A DNA stretch of 64,000 nucleotides from JBQTII01 sp052387905 (GCA_052387905.1 JBQTIR010000011.1:1-64000), one strand, 5' to 3'. Shown: positions 35,096-44,649, numbered from the stretch's first letter. Translations and numbers: made by a program. Notes: generated by a model from the sequence alone, not told the origin.

Positions 35096-38000
35096 ATGAG
35101 CGAGGACGCCCCCACCTCCGCTGCCGCCGCCTGCGTGCCCGATGCCGCGGTGCCTTCGCGCGTGCGCGGGGTGTGCTCCTACTGCGGCGTCGGCTGCGGC
35201 CTGCTGCTGCAGGTGGAGACCGACCCCGCCACTGGGCGCCGCCGCGTTGCCTCCGTCAAGGGCGACCCGGCGCACCCTGCCAACCGGGGCCGACTGTGCA
35301 CCAAGGGCGCTACCAGCGCCGACGCGGCCAGCGCGCCGGGGCGCGTGGAGAGCGCCTTGCTGCGACCCGAACGCGGGGCCACCCCCATCGCGGTCGGGGT
35401 CGATGACGGCGTCGCCGAAGCCGTCGCCCGACTGCGCACGATCATCGACACCCACGGCCCGGACTCCGTCGCGCTCTACGTCTCCGGCCAGATGACGCTG
35501 GAGGCGCAGTACCTGGCCACCAAACTCGCCAAGGGCTACCTGCGGACCAACGCGATCGAGTCCAACTCCCGGCTCTGCATGGCGAGTGCCGGCATGGGCT
35601 ACAAGGCATCTTTCGGCTCGGACGCTCCCCCGGGGTCCTACGACGACTTCGACCACGCCGACGTGTTCCTGGTGACCGGCGCCAACATGGCCGACTGCCA
35701 CCCGATCCTGTTCCTGCGGATGATGGAGCGGGTCCGCGCCGGTGCCAAGCTCATCGTCGTCGACCCCCGCCGTACCGCGACCGCCGAAAAGGCAGACCTG
35801 CACTTGCAGATCTCCCCCGGCACCGACCTTGCGATGTTGCACGGCCTGCTGCACCTGATTGTCGCCGAGGGACACACGGATCCGAACTTCATCGCGGAGT
35901 ACACCGATGGCTGGGAGGCGATGGAAGACTTTCTCGCTGACTACTCCCCCGCCGCAGTCGCCGCGCTCACCGGTCTGAGCGAAGCGGACCTGCGCACCGC
36001 GGCTCGGTGGATCGGTGAGGCCGAGAACTGGATGACCTGCTGGACGATGGGCCTGAATCAGTCCACCCAAGGCACCGCGAACACCACGGCGATCTGCAAT
36101 CTGCATCTGGCGACCGGGGCGATCGCCCGGACCGGGTCCGGGCCGTTCTCCCTCACCGGGCAGCCGAATGCCATGGGCGGTCGCGAGATGGGTTACCTGG
36201 GCCCAGGGTTGCCTGGTCAGCGTTCGGTCCTCATCGACGACGACCGCAGCTTTATGGAGCACCTGTGGGATCTGCCCGAGGGCACCATCCCGACGGGCGT
36301 GGGCTCCGGCACCGTCGATCTGTTCGAGAAACTGACTTCTGGTCAGATCAAGGCGGTCTGGATCATCTGCACCAACCCGGTCGTCTCGGTCGCCAACCGG
36401 GCCTCGGTGATCGCCGGCCTGGAGGCCGCCGAACTCGTCATCGTGCAGGAGTCATTCACCGACGCCGAGACCAACGCCTACGCCGACGTCGTGCTACCGG
36501 CGGCAATGTGGACCGAGGTCGACGGGGTCTTCGTCAACTCCGAGCGCAGCCTCACCCTTCTGCAGCCGGTCGCCGACGCCCCCGGTGAGGCCATCGCGGA
36601 TTGGGACCTGATTGCCCGTATCGCCCGCGGTCTCGGCTTCATCGACGCCTTCAACTACACCGGTGCCGAGCAGATCTTCGACGAGCTGCGCGGCGCCGCG
36701 AACCCGGCCACCGGCTGGGACATCCGTGGGGTCACCTACGAGCGTTTGCGCACCTCGCCCGTGCAGTGGCCGAGCCCGCCCGGCGACACCGAGACGCGTC
36801 ACCCGATTCGCTACCTCAATGACGGCACGAGCCACCGGGAGCTGATCCGCCAGGACGGCAGCAGGCCGCGGCTGGTGTTCGCGACGCCGAACGGACGCGC
36901 CCAGTTCCACGTCCGTCCGCACCTGGGTCCGGCCGAGTCACCGGATGAGGCGTTCCCGCTCGTGCTGACCACGGGCCGGCTGACCCACCAGTGGCACACG
37001 ATGACCAAGACTGGGAAGGTCGCCAAGCTCAATCGCCTCAACCCCGGTCCGTTCGTCGAGGTCAACCCGGCCGACGCCGCCCGCCTTGAAATCGCCGACG
37101 GCGACGCGGTGGAGATCCGCTCTCGGCGTGGGCGCGCGGTCCTGCCGGTGCGGCTGGAGGAGCGGATCCTGCCAGGCACCTGCTTCGCGTCCTTTCATTT
37201 CAATGACGCCTTCGGCCCGGACCTGACCATCAACGCGGTCACCAACGACGCCGTCGACCCGGTCTCCTTCCAGCCGGAGTTCAAGCACTGCGCAGTGATG
37301 CTGACCCGCGTCGCCGCGGCGATCCCCGCAGGGACCGAGGCGCCGGCGACGGCCGCAAACAATCCGGGTCCGTTGGCCCAAGCATTGGGGATCGACGCGG
37401 TCGCCGCCCCGGAGTTCAGCGCCGAGCAGCAACACTTCCTTGCCGGCCTGCTCTGGTCGCGGGAGCACGGCGGGTCCGTGCCGGCCGCCCTGCCCGTCGA
37501 CGCGCCATTCACCGGCGCCGTGCGGGCCTGGGTCGCTGGACTGCTCGCTGGGCTTGTTTCCAGCGGGCCGCCGGTGCCATTGGCCTCGACCCCCAAGCCG
37601 CCCCCCCGACCGGCCGCCTCGCCGACCCCTGCCGCGCCTGCGTCCGGCCACGTACTGCTCGCCTGGGCGTCACAGACCGGCAACGCCGAGGAGTTCGCGG
37701 CGGGCGCTGCTGCCCTGCTGCGCCGCGACGGGCTGGAGGTCGACCTCGTCGTGATGAATGAGCTCGACCTCGCGACGGTGGCTGAAACCACGTTGCTGGT
37801 CATCATCACCAGCACCTTCGGTGACGGCGACGCCCCGGACAACGGTGCCGCCTTCTGGGCCGCCCTCTGCGCCGCCGACGCCCCGCAACTGGCCGGGACC
37901 TCTTTCGCCGTCCTGGGCTTCGGGGACCCGGCCTACGCCGACTTCTGCGGTCACGGGCGCAAGGTCGACGATCGTCTCGCGGCACTCGGGGCCACTCGCC

Positions 38001-39274
38001 TGACCGCGCGGGTCGACGTCGAGGTGGACGACCGAGCCCGTGCCGCCACTTGGCTCACCGAGATCCGCACGCGGCTGCGGCCCCCCGCAACGTCCGAAAG
38101 ATCGGTCGCTATTGCAGCCACTTCTTCGGACGTCAGGCGCACTCCCGATCCTCCGAGCCAAGCGTTCTCTCGCCAGCGCCCGCTGCCGACCCGGCTCGTG
38201 ACGAACGAGGCGCTCTCCGGTGCCGGTTCCGCCAAGGACGTGCGCCGCTTCGGGTTCGCCCTCGAGGAGGGTTGCGCCTACGAGGTCGGCGACGCCATCG
38301 GGGTCTGGCCCAAGAACGACGCTGCAGTCGTGCAGGAATGGCTCAGCGCCACCGGGCTGGACGGCGGCGCGGTCGTCGAGATCGACGGCGTCGGCGCCAC
38401 CGACCTGCGGACCGCGGCGATGGAGCACCTCGACATCGTGCGCATCACACCGTCGCTGCTGCGCTTCGTCGTCGACCGCAAACCCGATCGCGATCTGTCG
38501 CGACTACTGCGCCCGCACAACAAAATCGCGCTTGAGCAGTGGCTGTGGGGACGCCAGTCGATGGACATGCTCGCCGAGTACCCGGTCCGCGCCGAACCGG
38601 CCGAGTGGCTCGAGGTCATCAAGCGGCTCACCCCGCGGCTGTACTCGGTCTCCGGCAGCCCGAAGGTGGCGCCGGACGAGGTCTCGCTCACCGTCTCGGC
38701 GGTGCGCTACGAGTACTCCGGCCGTGCCCGGCACGGGGTCTGCTCGACCTACCTCGCCGACCGCTGCGCCACCGAGACCGTCCCGGTCTTCCTGCAACGG
38801 TCCCCCCACTTCCGACCGCCGGCCGACAGCCGCACGCCGATGATCATGATCGGCCCGGGCACCGGCGTCGCCCCGTTCCGCGCCTTCCTGCAGGAGCGTC
38901 GCGCGCTGGGCCACCTCGGCCGCAACTGGTTGTTCTTCGGCGAGCAGCGGGCCTCGACCGACTTCTACTACCGCGCCGAACTCGAAGAGTTCTACGGCGC
39001 CGGTCTGCTCACCCGGCTCTCGCTCGCGTTCTCCCGCGACCAGCGTCAGAAGATCTACGTCCAGGACCTGATGCGCGCGGCCGGGCGCGAGTTCTGGCGT
39101 TGGCTCGACGCCGGGGCCCACGTCTACGTGTGCGGTGACGCCGGGCGGATGGCCAAGGACGTCCACGCCACCCTGATCGAGATCGTCCGCGACCACGGCG
39201 GCCTCGGCGAGCGCGCCGAGGAGTACGTCGCCGGTATGGCTATCCAGAAGCGCTACGTCCGCGACGTGTACTAA
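35096..39274 (+). CDS. assimilatory nitrate reductase fused to CysJ-like flavoprotein
   Basis: A 1392-aa (with stop, 1391 residues plus start) multidomain enzyme. The N-terminal 4Fe-4S site has C27, C30, C34 and C68, and the Mo-bis-MGD domain has C161 in SNSRLCMASAG and HQWHTMTKTGKV near the C-terminal MopB lobe. From about 850 comes a flavodoxin domain (LLAWASQTGNAEEFAAGA, STFGDGDAPDNG), then an FAD/NADPH reductase (RLYSVSGSP, MIGPGTGVAPFRAFL, ending VRDVY as in CysJ). NADPH electrons therefore reach nitrate in one polypeptide. No nitrite reductase or nitrate transporter is next to it. The fusion is known in Actinobacteria. It is convergent with scoB, stops overlapping by 4 bp. Confidence 0.94.
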   Translation: MSEDAPTSAAAACVPDAAVPSRVRGVCSYCGVGCGLLLQVETDPATGRRRVASVKGDPAHPANRGRLCTKGATSADAASAPGRVESALLRPERGATPIAVGVDDGVAEAVARLRTIIDTHGPDSVALYVSGQMTLEAQYLATKLAKGYLRTNAIESNSRLCMASAGMGYKASFGSDAPPGSYDDFDHADVFLVTGANMADCHPILFLRMMERVRAGAKLIVVDPRRTATAEKADLHLQISPGTDLAMLHGLLHLIVAEGHTDPNFIAEYTDGWEAMEDFLADYSPAAVAALTGLSEADLRTAARWIGEAENWMTCWTMGLNQSTQGTANTTAICNLHLATGAIARTGSGPFSLTGQPNAMGGREMGYLGPGLPGQRSVLIDDDRSFMEHLWDLPEGTIPTGVGSGTVDLFEKLTSGQIKAVWIICTNPVVSVANRASVIAGLEAAELVIVQESFTDAETNAYADVVLPAAMWTEVDGVFVNSERSLTLLQPVADAPGEAIADWDLIARIARGLGFIDAFNYTGAEQIFDELRGAANPATGWDIRGVTYERLRTSPVQWPSPPGDTETRHPIRYLNDGTSHRELIRQDGSRPRLVFATPNGRAQFHVRPHLGPAESPDEAFPLVLTTGRLTHQWHTMTKTGKVAKLNRLNPGPFVEVNPADAARLEIADGDAVEIRSRRGRAVLPVRLEERILPGTCFASFHFNDAFGPDLTINAVTNDAVDPVSFQPEFKHCAVMLTRVAAAIPAGTEAPATAANNPGPLAQALGIDAVAAPEFSAEQQHFLAGLLWSREHGGSVPAALPVDAPFTGAVRAWVAGLLAGLVSSGPPVPLASTPKPPPRPAASPTPAAPASGHVLLAWASQTGNAEEFAAGAAALLRRDGLEVDLVVMNELDLATVAETTLLVIITSTFGDGDAPDNGAAFWAALCAADAPQLAGTSFAVLGFGDPAYADFCGHGRKVDDRLAALGATRLTARVDVEVDDRARAATWLTEIRTRLRPPATSERSVAIAATSSDVRRTPDPPSQAFSRQRPLPTRLVTNEALSGAGSAKDVRRFGFALEEGCAYEVGDAIGVWPKNDAAVVQEWLSATGLDGGAVVEIDGVGATDLRTAAMEHLDIVRITPSLLRFVVDRKPDRDLSRLLRPHNKIALEQWLWGRQSMDMLAEYPVRAEPAEWLEVIKRLTPRLYSVSGSPKVAPDEVSLTVSAVRYEYSGRARHGVCSTYLADRCATETVPVFLQRSPHFRPPADSRTPMIMIGPGTGVAPFRAFLQERRALGHLGRNWLFFGEQRASTDFYYRAELEEFYGAGLLTRLSLAFSRDQRQKIYVQDLMRAAGREFWRWLDAGAHVYVCGDAGRMAKDVHATLIEIVRDHGGLGERAEEYVAGMAIQKRYVRDVY

Positions 39275-39930
39275 GCGATAGTGATCTCGCGCAGGTCCGC
39301 GCTGACGGCGAAGTCCGGCTCGGTGGCCTTACGGATGTCATCGACGCTGACGCCGGGGGCGGTCTCCACCAGCACCAGTCCGGCGGGCGTGATGTCCAGG
39401 ACCGCGAGATCGGTGATGATCCGGTGCACGACGTGGCGCCCGGTGTAGGGCAGTGAGCACTCGTTGACGATCTTGTAGGTGCCGTCACGGGCGACGTGTT
39501 CCATCAGCACGATGACGTGCTTGGCGCCGTGTACGAGGTCCATCGCGCCGCCCATCCCCTTGACCATCTTGCCGGGGATCATCCAGTTCGCCAGGTCGCC
39601 CGCGGCCGAGACCTGCATGGCGCCGAGGATGGCGGCATCTACCTTGCCGCCGCGGATCATCCCGAAGCTCAGCGCGGAGTCGAAGAACGAGGCCCCGGGG
39701 CGCAGGGTGACGGTCTCCTTGCCGGCATTGATCAAATCCGGGTCTACCTCGTCCGGGTACGGGTAGGCCCCGGTGCCGAGGATCCCGTTCTCGGACTGCA
39801 ACACCAGCTCGATGCCGTCGCCGACGTAGTTCGGCACCAGGGTCGGCAGCCCGATGCCGAGGTTGACATAGGAACCGTCGACAAGTTCGGCCGCGGCGCG
39901 GGCCGCCATCTGTTCACGGGTCAGGGTCAT
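39271..39930 (-). CDS. scoB: 3-oxoacid CoA-transferase subunit B
   Basis: A 219-aa subunit with the catalytic Glu in VLQSENGILGTG, the covalent thioester site of family I CoA transferases. Other family segments: VNLGIGLPTLVPNYV near the N-terminus, GGKVDAAILGAMQVSAAGDLANWMIPG and CSLPYTGRHVVHRIITDLAV. With subunit A it exchanges CoA between succinyl-CoA and acetoacetate or 3-oxoadipate. No aromatic-degradation genes are next to it, so ketone-body type use (SCOT) is as likely as the PcaIJ type. It starts 5 bp after scoA. Confidence 0.93.
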   Translation of the reverse strand: MTLTREQMAARAAAELVDGSYVNLGIGLPTLVPNYVGDGIELVLQSENGILGTGAYPYPDEVDPDLINAGKETVTLRPGASFFDSALSFGMIRGGKVDAAILGAMQVSAAGDLANWMIPGKMVKGMGGAMDLVHGAKHVIVLMEHVARDGTYKIVNECSLPYTGRHVVHRIITDLAVLDITPAGLVLVETAPGVSVDDIRKATEPDFAVSADLREITIA

Positions 39931-39935
39931 GGCGT

Positions 39936-40712
39936 TCAGGCCTTCCGCTCGCGGGTGGTGGCCTTCTCGACCTGCTTGTCGGCGGCCTGAGCCGGCGTCA
40001 GTTCCACCACCCGATGGATGAACACCCCGGGCAGGTGCACCTGGTCCGGATCCAGCTCGCCTACCTCGACCAGTTCCTCGACCTCGACGATCGCGACCTT
40101 CGCCGACATCGCCGCTAGCGGGTTGAAGTTGCGCGCAGACTTGTTGAAGACGAGGTTGCCGTGGCGATCGCCCTTGGCGGCGCGGATCAGGGCGAAGTCG
40201 GCACGGAACGCCTCTTCAAGCACGAAGGTCTGCGCCGTGCCGTCGACGTCGAAGACGGCCGTCGGCTTCGGCGGTGAGGCAAGGACGACGTTGCCGGCGG
40301 AGTCGTAGCGCCAGGGCAGGCCGCCGGTCTCGATCTGGGTGCCCACCCCGGCCAGTGTGTAGAAGGCCGGGATGCCGACGCCACCGGCACGCAGGCGTTC
40401 AGCGAGGGTGCCCTGGGGGGTGAGCTCGACCTCGAGTTCACCGCTGAGGTACTGGCGGGCGAACTCCTTGTTCTCCCCGACGTAGGAGGCAGTGACGCGC
40501 ACGATGCGGCCGGCGGCGAGCAGTTTGCCCAGGCCGTGGCCGTCGACGCCGCAGTTGTTGCTCGCGACCTGAAGTTCGTCGGCGCCCTGCTCGAGTAGCG
40601 CGTCGATCAGCACTGTCGGGATCCCGCACAGCCCGAAGCCACCCACGGCCAGGCTGGCCCCACTCGCGATGTCCGCTACGGCCTCCGCTGCGGAAGCCAC
40701 CACCTTGTCCAT
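39936..40712 (-). CDS. scoA: 3-oxoacid CoA-transferase subunit A
   Basis: A 258-aa subunit with the CoA-binding GGFG motif (SLAVGGFGLCGIPTVLIDAL) and family segments LTPQGTLAERLRAGGVGIPAFYT, ALIRAAKGDRHGNLVFNKSARNFNPL. The ATG at 40712 follows GGGAGAG. It forms a heterodimer with subunit B. A near-perfect 14-bp palindrome sits over the promoter (40735-40748). It is 39 bp downstream of the acyltransferase gene but has its own promoter. Confidence 0.93.
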   Translation of the reverse strand: MDKVVASAAEAVADIASGASLAVGGFGLCGIPTVLIDALLEQGADELQVASNNCGVDGHGLGKLLAAGRIVRVTASYVGENKEFARQYLSGELEVELTPQGTLAERLRAGGVGIPAFYTLAGVGTQIETGGLPWRYDSAGNVVLASPPKPTAVFDVDGTAQTFVLEEAFRADFALIRAAKGDRHGNLVFNKSARNFNPLAAMSAKVAIVEVEELVEVGELDPDQVHLPGVFIHRVVELTPAQAADKQVEKATTRERKA

Positions 40713-40734
40713 GCGCGCTCTCCCTGCGTCCTCA

Positions 40735-40754
40735 ACCAAACGTTCGGTAGACTA
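40735..40754 (-). promoter_or_regulatory. TetR-type operator overlapping the scoAB promoter
   Basis: ACCAAACGTTCGGT (40735-40748) is a 14-bp palindrome with one mismatched pair, the size and base pattern of many TetR-family sites. On the minus strand TAGTCT (complement of 40749-40754), a TANNNT -10 candidate, lies directly upstream, so the palindrome would cover the transcription start. The -10 overlaps the acyltransferase stop codon. Confidence 0.6.
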
Positions 40755-41444
40755 ACGCTCCGCGCCGCCCGCGGCCATCCGCTCTTTGACATCGGTCGCG
40801 TACTCGTTGACGTAGTCCTGACCCGAGAGCGCCTGAATCGCCTTCATGATGTCGTCGGTGATCTCGCGGAACAGCAGGGCGTCGCGTTTGCGTCCGTCGT
40901 AGCGCGCGATGTCCATCGGCGCCCCGAACTTCACCGTCACCGGTGCCCGCTTGGGCACCTTGGTCCCCGGCGGCTGGACGATGTCCGTCCCGATCACCGC
41001 GCAGGGCAGCAGCGGCGCCCCCGACTCCAGCCACAGCCGCGCAACCCCGACCCGTCCGCGATACAGCCGTCCGTCCGGCGAGCGGGTGCCCTCGGGGTAG
41101 ATCCCGAGCAGGTGACCTTGCGCCAACACCTCGACCGCGGTGGCGATCGCAGCGAGGCCAGCGCGACCACTGTCGCGGTCGACCGGCTTCTGCCCAACTG
41201 CGTCGAAGAAGCTCTTCATCAGCCGCCCACGCACCCCGCCGCGGTTGAAGTACTCGCCCTTGGCCAGGTAGATGATCTTGCGGTTGATGAACAGCGGCAC
41301 GAAGAAGTGGTCGGCGAACGAGATGTGATTGCCCGCGAGGATCGCCGGGCCCGAGGTGGGGACGTGCGCCAGTCCCTCGACCTTGGGCCGGTGAGTCAGA
41401 TGAAGCATCGGACCCATGGTCAGCTTCATGCTCCGGTAGAGCAC
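40752..41444 (-). CDS. 1-acyl-glycerol-3-phosphate acyltransferase-like (PlsC family)
   Basis: A 230-aa membrane-associated acyltransferase. The catalytic NHxxxxD motif is NHISFAD near residue 40, with GGVRG (block II-like), the PEGTRS motif (IYPEGTRSPDGRLY) and a later VKFGAP strand. It transfers an acyl chain to lysophosphatidate or a related lipid. Start is GTG 41444 behind GGGAGGTCC. Two Arg/Lys-rich stretches face the cytoplasm. It precedes scoAB but those have a separate promoter. Confidence 0.9.
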   Translation of the reverse strand: MLYRSMKLTMGPMLHLTHRPKVEGLAHVPTSGPAILAGNHISFADHFFVPLFINRKIIYLAKGEYFNRGGVRGRLMKSFFDAVGQKPVDRDSGRAGLAAIATAVEVLAQGHLLGIYPEGTRSPDGRLYRGRVGVARLWLESGAPLLPCAVIGTDIVQPPGTKVPKRAPVTVKFGAPMDIARYDGRKRDALLFREITDDIMKAIQALSGQDYVNEYATDVKERMAAGGAER

Positions 41445-41745
41445 GCCGAGGACCTCCCAGACCCATGTGCGTCGGGCTCCGCAGCGCCGGCGTCAAGTGA
41501 CGAAACTCTATGGTGACAGCGGGTCTGGGGTCGTCAAGGGGTTACCTGCGGGCAGCGCTCCCCGTTGAGCCGACCCCCGTTGACCCGACCCCGACGATCC
41601 GGAGCCGGTGTGCGGCGCTATGCCGATGTGACGCGATCGGAGCGCGGACCGGCGATGGAGCGCAATACCTGGGGCAGTATTACCTCCGGAACCAGGAGCG
41701 CGGGGGCAGCTCTGGTAGGCGCAGCAGAGTGCGGGAGGTTGGGCG
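41445..41745. other. 301-bp intergenic region between divergent acyltransferase and lipoprotein genes
   Basis: No gene is supported. It holds a short tandem repeat (CCCGTTGAGCCGAC at 41561-41574 and a one-mismatch copy at 41576-41589, period 15). Promoters for both flanking genes must lie here but none was recognised with confidence. Confidence 0.5.
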
Positions 41746-43158
41746 GTGCAGAGTCGACGTGGTGTGGTGCTGACGGCCGGTGCCACCGCCGTGGCGCTGG
41801 TGTTCGGTCTCACCGGGTGCGGGTCCGACGACGCCGGAACTTCCACCCCTGGCCCGGACACCGTGGCGGCCGAGGAACAGCAGGCGCGCCCCGAGCTGGC
41901 CATCACCCCCCGCGCCTATGACGACCCCTTCGCCGGGGTCCGCAACGCCGCCGCGACAGCCGGTAGCACCACAGCCGCGCTCGCCTCCTCGTTCGCGCGC
42001 AAGGGCGACCTCGACGGCGACACCGATTCCCCCGCGGCGCGCCTACGCGCCGAGCTCACCCAAGCGTTGATCAGCCACGTGTATCTGACCGGCGCCGCCG
42101 TTATCACCGGCAGTGTGACCGGGCCCCGCAACCCCAAGCGCGAGGCGGCCATCGCCGCCCTGGACGCGCAGGCGAAGTCGCTGGACAAATTACTCGGTGA
42201 CGAGGCGCTCCAAAGGTCGCAATCCCCGAGCCCGAGCCCGTCGGCCAAGGACGCGAAAGACAACGAGTCAGAGAACAGCGATTCCGAGGACAGCGATTCC
42301 GAGAACAGCGACGATCCGGCCGAAGAGGGCTTCCTGGCCGGCTGGCGCGGGCACAACGACGCGGTGCTCTCCTATGCCGTCGCCGCCAAGGACAAGGTCG
42401 ACCTCGATATGCGGACCGCCCGCGCCGAGCTGTCCACCTACACCGGAACTCTGGCGCAGTACCTGCGCGCGGCGACCGGCGGCGAGCTCAACGCCAAGTT
42501 CCTGCGCGGCGACCTCTCGCGCTACGTCACCGCGCTGCTCACCGCGATCGACGCGTTGGAGGCCGGCAGCGTCGACAGCTACCAGGCGCTGCGGGCGGCG
42601 GCTGCGGCTGCCGAACCGGTCGCGACCCGCATCTCCCGGGGCGTGGCGCGCGCGCAGGACCTGACCGGCAGTGTCGACGAGCCGGCCGCCGCGCTGCGGT
42701 CCGGTCTGGCCTATCGGCTGACCGAGCACATCCACCTGGTCTCCCTGGCGACACTGGCCGCCTACAGCGGCGGCCGCAAGGGCGATTTCACCGGACGGCC
42801 CTACCGTCAGGCCAGCGTGACGGTCGACGACAACGCCAAGGATCTTGCCGCGCTGCTGCGCACGATCTCCGATCCGACCCAGGAGGCGAAGTTCCTCATC
42901 GCCTGGCGGGTGCACCTGCGCGATATGGATAACTACATCCGCGGCCGTGCCGCCGGTGACACCGAGACCCAGGTGCTGGCCGCGTCCAACATCGACGGCT
43001 ATCGCAAGCGTGCAGCCGCCTTTTTCCGGGCCCTCGGCGGGCGCAGCCTGCCGGTGGACAAGGTCGCCGCTCGCCTGGGCACCCAGTTCGCGGCTCAGCT
43101 CGGCCAGGTCGACGCGGTGCACGAAATGTTCCTTGCCGACGCGGCCAAGAACGACTGA
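41746..43158 (+). CDS. lipoprotein with internally duplicated alpha-helical domain
   Basis: A 470-aa exported lipoprotein: signal peptide with lipobox FGLTGCGSDD (Cys about 25). Two similar helical modules are seen. Module 1, about 100-250, begins RLRAELTQALISHVYLTGAA and has FLAGWRGHNDAVLSY. Module 2, about 310-450, begins ALRSGLAYRLTEHIHLVSLA and has FLIAWRVHLRDMDNY. Between them is an acidic Ser/Asp/Glu run (about 165-195). The shared pattern of H near ISHVYL/TEHIHL and AWR/GWR-H suggests a duplicated four-helix domain. Function is unknown. Start is GTG 41746. Confidence 0.8.
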   Translation: MQSRRGVVLTAGATAVALVFGLTGCGSDDAGTSTPGPDTVAAEEQQARPELAITPRAYDDPFAGVRNAAATAGSTTAALASSFARKGDLDGDTDSPAARLRAELTQALISHVYLTGAAVITGSVTGPRNPKREAAIAALDAQAKSLDKLLGDEALQRSQSPSPSPSAKDAKDNESENSDSEDSDSENSDDPAEEGFLAGWRGHNDAVLSYAVAAKDKVDLDMRTARAELSTYTGTLAQYLRAATGGELNAKFLRGDLSRYVTALLTAIDALEAGSVDSYQALRAAAAAAEPVATRISRGVARAQDLTGSVDEPAAALRSGLAYRLTEHIHLVSLATLAAYSGGRKGDFTGRPYRQASVTVDDNAKDLAALLRTISDPTQEAKFLIAWRVHLRDMDNYIRGRAAGDTETQVLAASNIDGYRKRAAAFFRALGGRSLPVDKVAARLGTQFAAQLGQVDAVHEMFLADAAKND

Positions 43159-43298
43159 GTTCCGGCAGAGACTGAGGGCAACCTCACAGCTACCCCCAAG
43201 GCGACCAATCCCGGCCCACGAGGGCACCGAACCTCTTGCACGAGAGATCGGCACACTCACTGGGTGTGTTCATGGGTACCGGCGGCGTCAGGGGCACG

Positions 43299-43898
43299 AT
43301 GAGCGAACGACCAGCACTGCGCACGGTCGGCTCTGCTGTGGCTGCGGCGCCGGTGGAACGGCTCGAAGACCTCATGGTCAAGGTTGCCAAGGGCGATGAG
43401 CGCGCCTTCGAGGCGATCTTCACCCGCACCCAGGGACCGATTTACGGCCTCGTGCGCCGAGTCCTCCGAGATCCCGCTCAGTCCGAGGAAGTGACCCAGG
43501 AAGTCCTGGTCGGGGTCTGGAAGTCCGCCTCCCGTTTCGATGAGAAGCAGGGCAGCGCGATGGCATGGATCATGACGATGGCGCATCGGCGTGCGGTGGA
43601 CCGGGTCCGTTCGGAGCAGTCCTCGGCTGAGCGTGTGAAGCGTCTTGCCGGACGCAGCTTCGAGGCGGAGTACGACGTCGTCGCCGAAGGTGTGGAGACC
43701 AGGCTCGAGCGGGAGGCCGTTCGGCGTTGTCTCGGGTCGTTGACCGAACTTCAGCGCGAATCGGTGGGGCTGGCGTATTACGGGGGCTACAGCTACCGCG
43801 AGGTCTCAGAATTGTTGGACGTGCCGCTCGGCACGATCAAGACACGGATGCGGGACGGCTTGATCCGCCTGCGGGACTGTTTGGGGGTGACCGCATGA
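43299..43898 (+). CDS. sigK: ECF sigma factor (SigK-like)
   Basis: A 199-aa sigma-70 family ECF factor. Region 2: DERAFEAIFTRTQGPIYGLVRRVLRDPAQSEEVTQEVLVGVWK with FDEKQGSAMAWIMTMAHRRAVDRVR. Region 4: LTELQRESVGLAYYGGYSYREVSELLDVPLGTIKTRMRDGL is split here into shorter blocks, ending with the recognition helix GTIKTRMRDGLIRLR. Start ATG 43299 follows CAGGGGC; an earlier in-frame ATG at 43272 and a GTG at 43236 exist. The anti-sigma gene start overlaps its stop (ATGA), the usual coupling for membrane-controlled ECF factors. SigK naming is by resemblance. Confidence 0.9.
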   Translation: MSERPALRTVGSAVAAAPVERLEDLMVKVAKGDERAFEAIFTRTQGPIYGLVRRVLRDPAQSEEVTQEVLVGVWKSASRFDEKQGSAMAWIMTMAHRRAVDRVRSEQSSAERVKRLAGRSFEAEYDVVAEGVETRLEREAVRRCLGSLTELQRESVGLAYYGGYSYREVSELLDVPLGTIKTRMRDGLIRLRDCLGVTA

Positions 43899-44635
43899 GC
43901 GAGCGCAATGAGTTGCACATGCTGACTGGTGCGTACGCCAGCGGTGCGTTGACCGGGGCTGAACACACCTCGTTCGAGGCGCACCTCGACGGCTGTGGCC
44001 ACTGCCGGCTGGAGGTTCGCGAGCTCACCGAGACCGCGGCTCTGCTCGGAATCGCCGCCTCCGAAACTCCCCCGCCGGCCTTGCGCGGCAAGGTCATGGC
44101 CGAGATCGCGTCGACCCGCCAACTGCCGCCGGTGCTCGCCTCCCTCGCCGATCATGTCGAGTCACGACGGAGCTCAGGACGCGGCCGCCGCGCGAGCATG
44201 TCGGTCGCCGCTTGCCTGGCAGTCTTCAGCATTGGACTGGGCGCTTACGCCACCGCGTTGCAGCAGGAGAACTCGGACCTGCGCCGCGACGGGGAGCGGA
44301 TCTCCGCCTTGGCCACGGCAGACGACTCGCAGACGATGACCACGGCGGGTGGCGGCGCCACCGCGTCGCTGACGATGTCGCGCCAGAGCGGGGGGATGGT
44401 GTTCGTCTCTCGGGGTCTCAGTGAGCTGCCGGGCGACCGCACCTACCAGCTCTGGCTGATCAACCCGCGCGGTGCGACGTCGGTCGGGACCTTCCGCCCG
44501 TCCGATGGCCGGCACGAGGCGCGGATCGTCGCCGGCCCAGGCAAGGCGAGCAGCTTCGCGGTTACCGTGGAGCCCAAGGGTGGATCGGTGCAGCCGACAA
44601 CCGCCCCGGTGCTCTCGTTCCCGATTCCGGCCTGA
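43895..44635 (+). CDS. rskA: zinc-binding anti-sigma factor (RskA family)
   Basis: A 246-aa single-pass protein. The cytoplasmic N-terminus has the ZAS motif H30-x3-C34-x2-C37 (AHLDGCGHC). A membrane helix runs about 104-125 (SVAACLAVFSIGLGAYATAL), followed by a coiled coil (QQENSDLRRDGERI) and an extracellular RskA domain with QSGGMVFVSRGLSELPGD and TYQLWLINPRGATSVGTF. It should hold the sigma factor at the membrane until regulated proteolysis releases it. The ATG overlaps the sigma stop. No signal is known. Confidence 0.92.
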   Translation: MSERNELHMLTGAYASGALTGAEHTSFEAHLDGCGHCRLEVRELTETAALLGIAASETPPPALRGKVMAEIASTRQLPPVLASLADHVESRRSSGRGRRASMSVAACLAVFSIGLGAYATALQQENSDLRRDGERISALATADDSQTMTTAGGGATASLTMSRQSGGMVFVSRGLSELPGDRTYQLWLINPRGATSVGTFRPSDGRHEARIVAGPGKASSFAVTVEPKGGSVQPTTAPVLSFPIPA

Positions 44636-44649
44636 CAGCCTGAGGTGAG

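Noticed and set aside
43255..43271. CACAC/GTGTG inverted repeat upstream of the sigma factor
   Set aside because: Only five pairs and no recognisable sigma-specific promoter around it.
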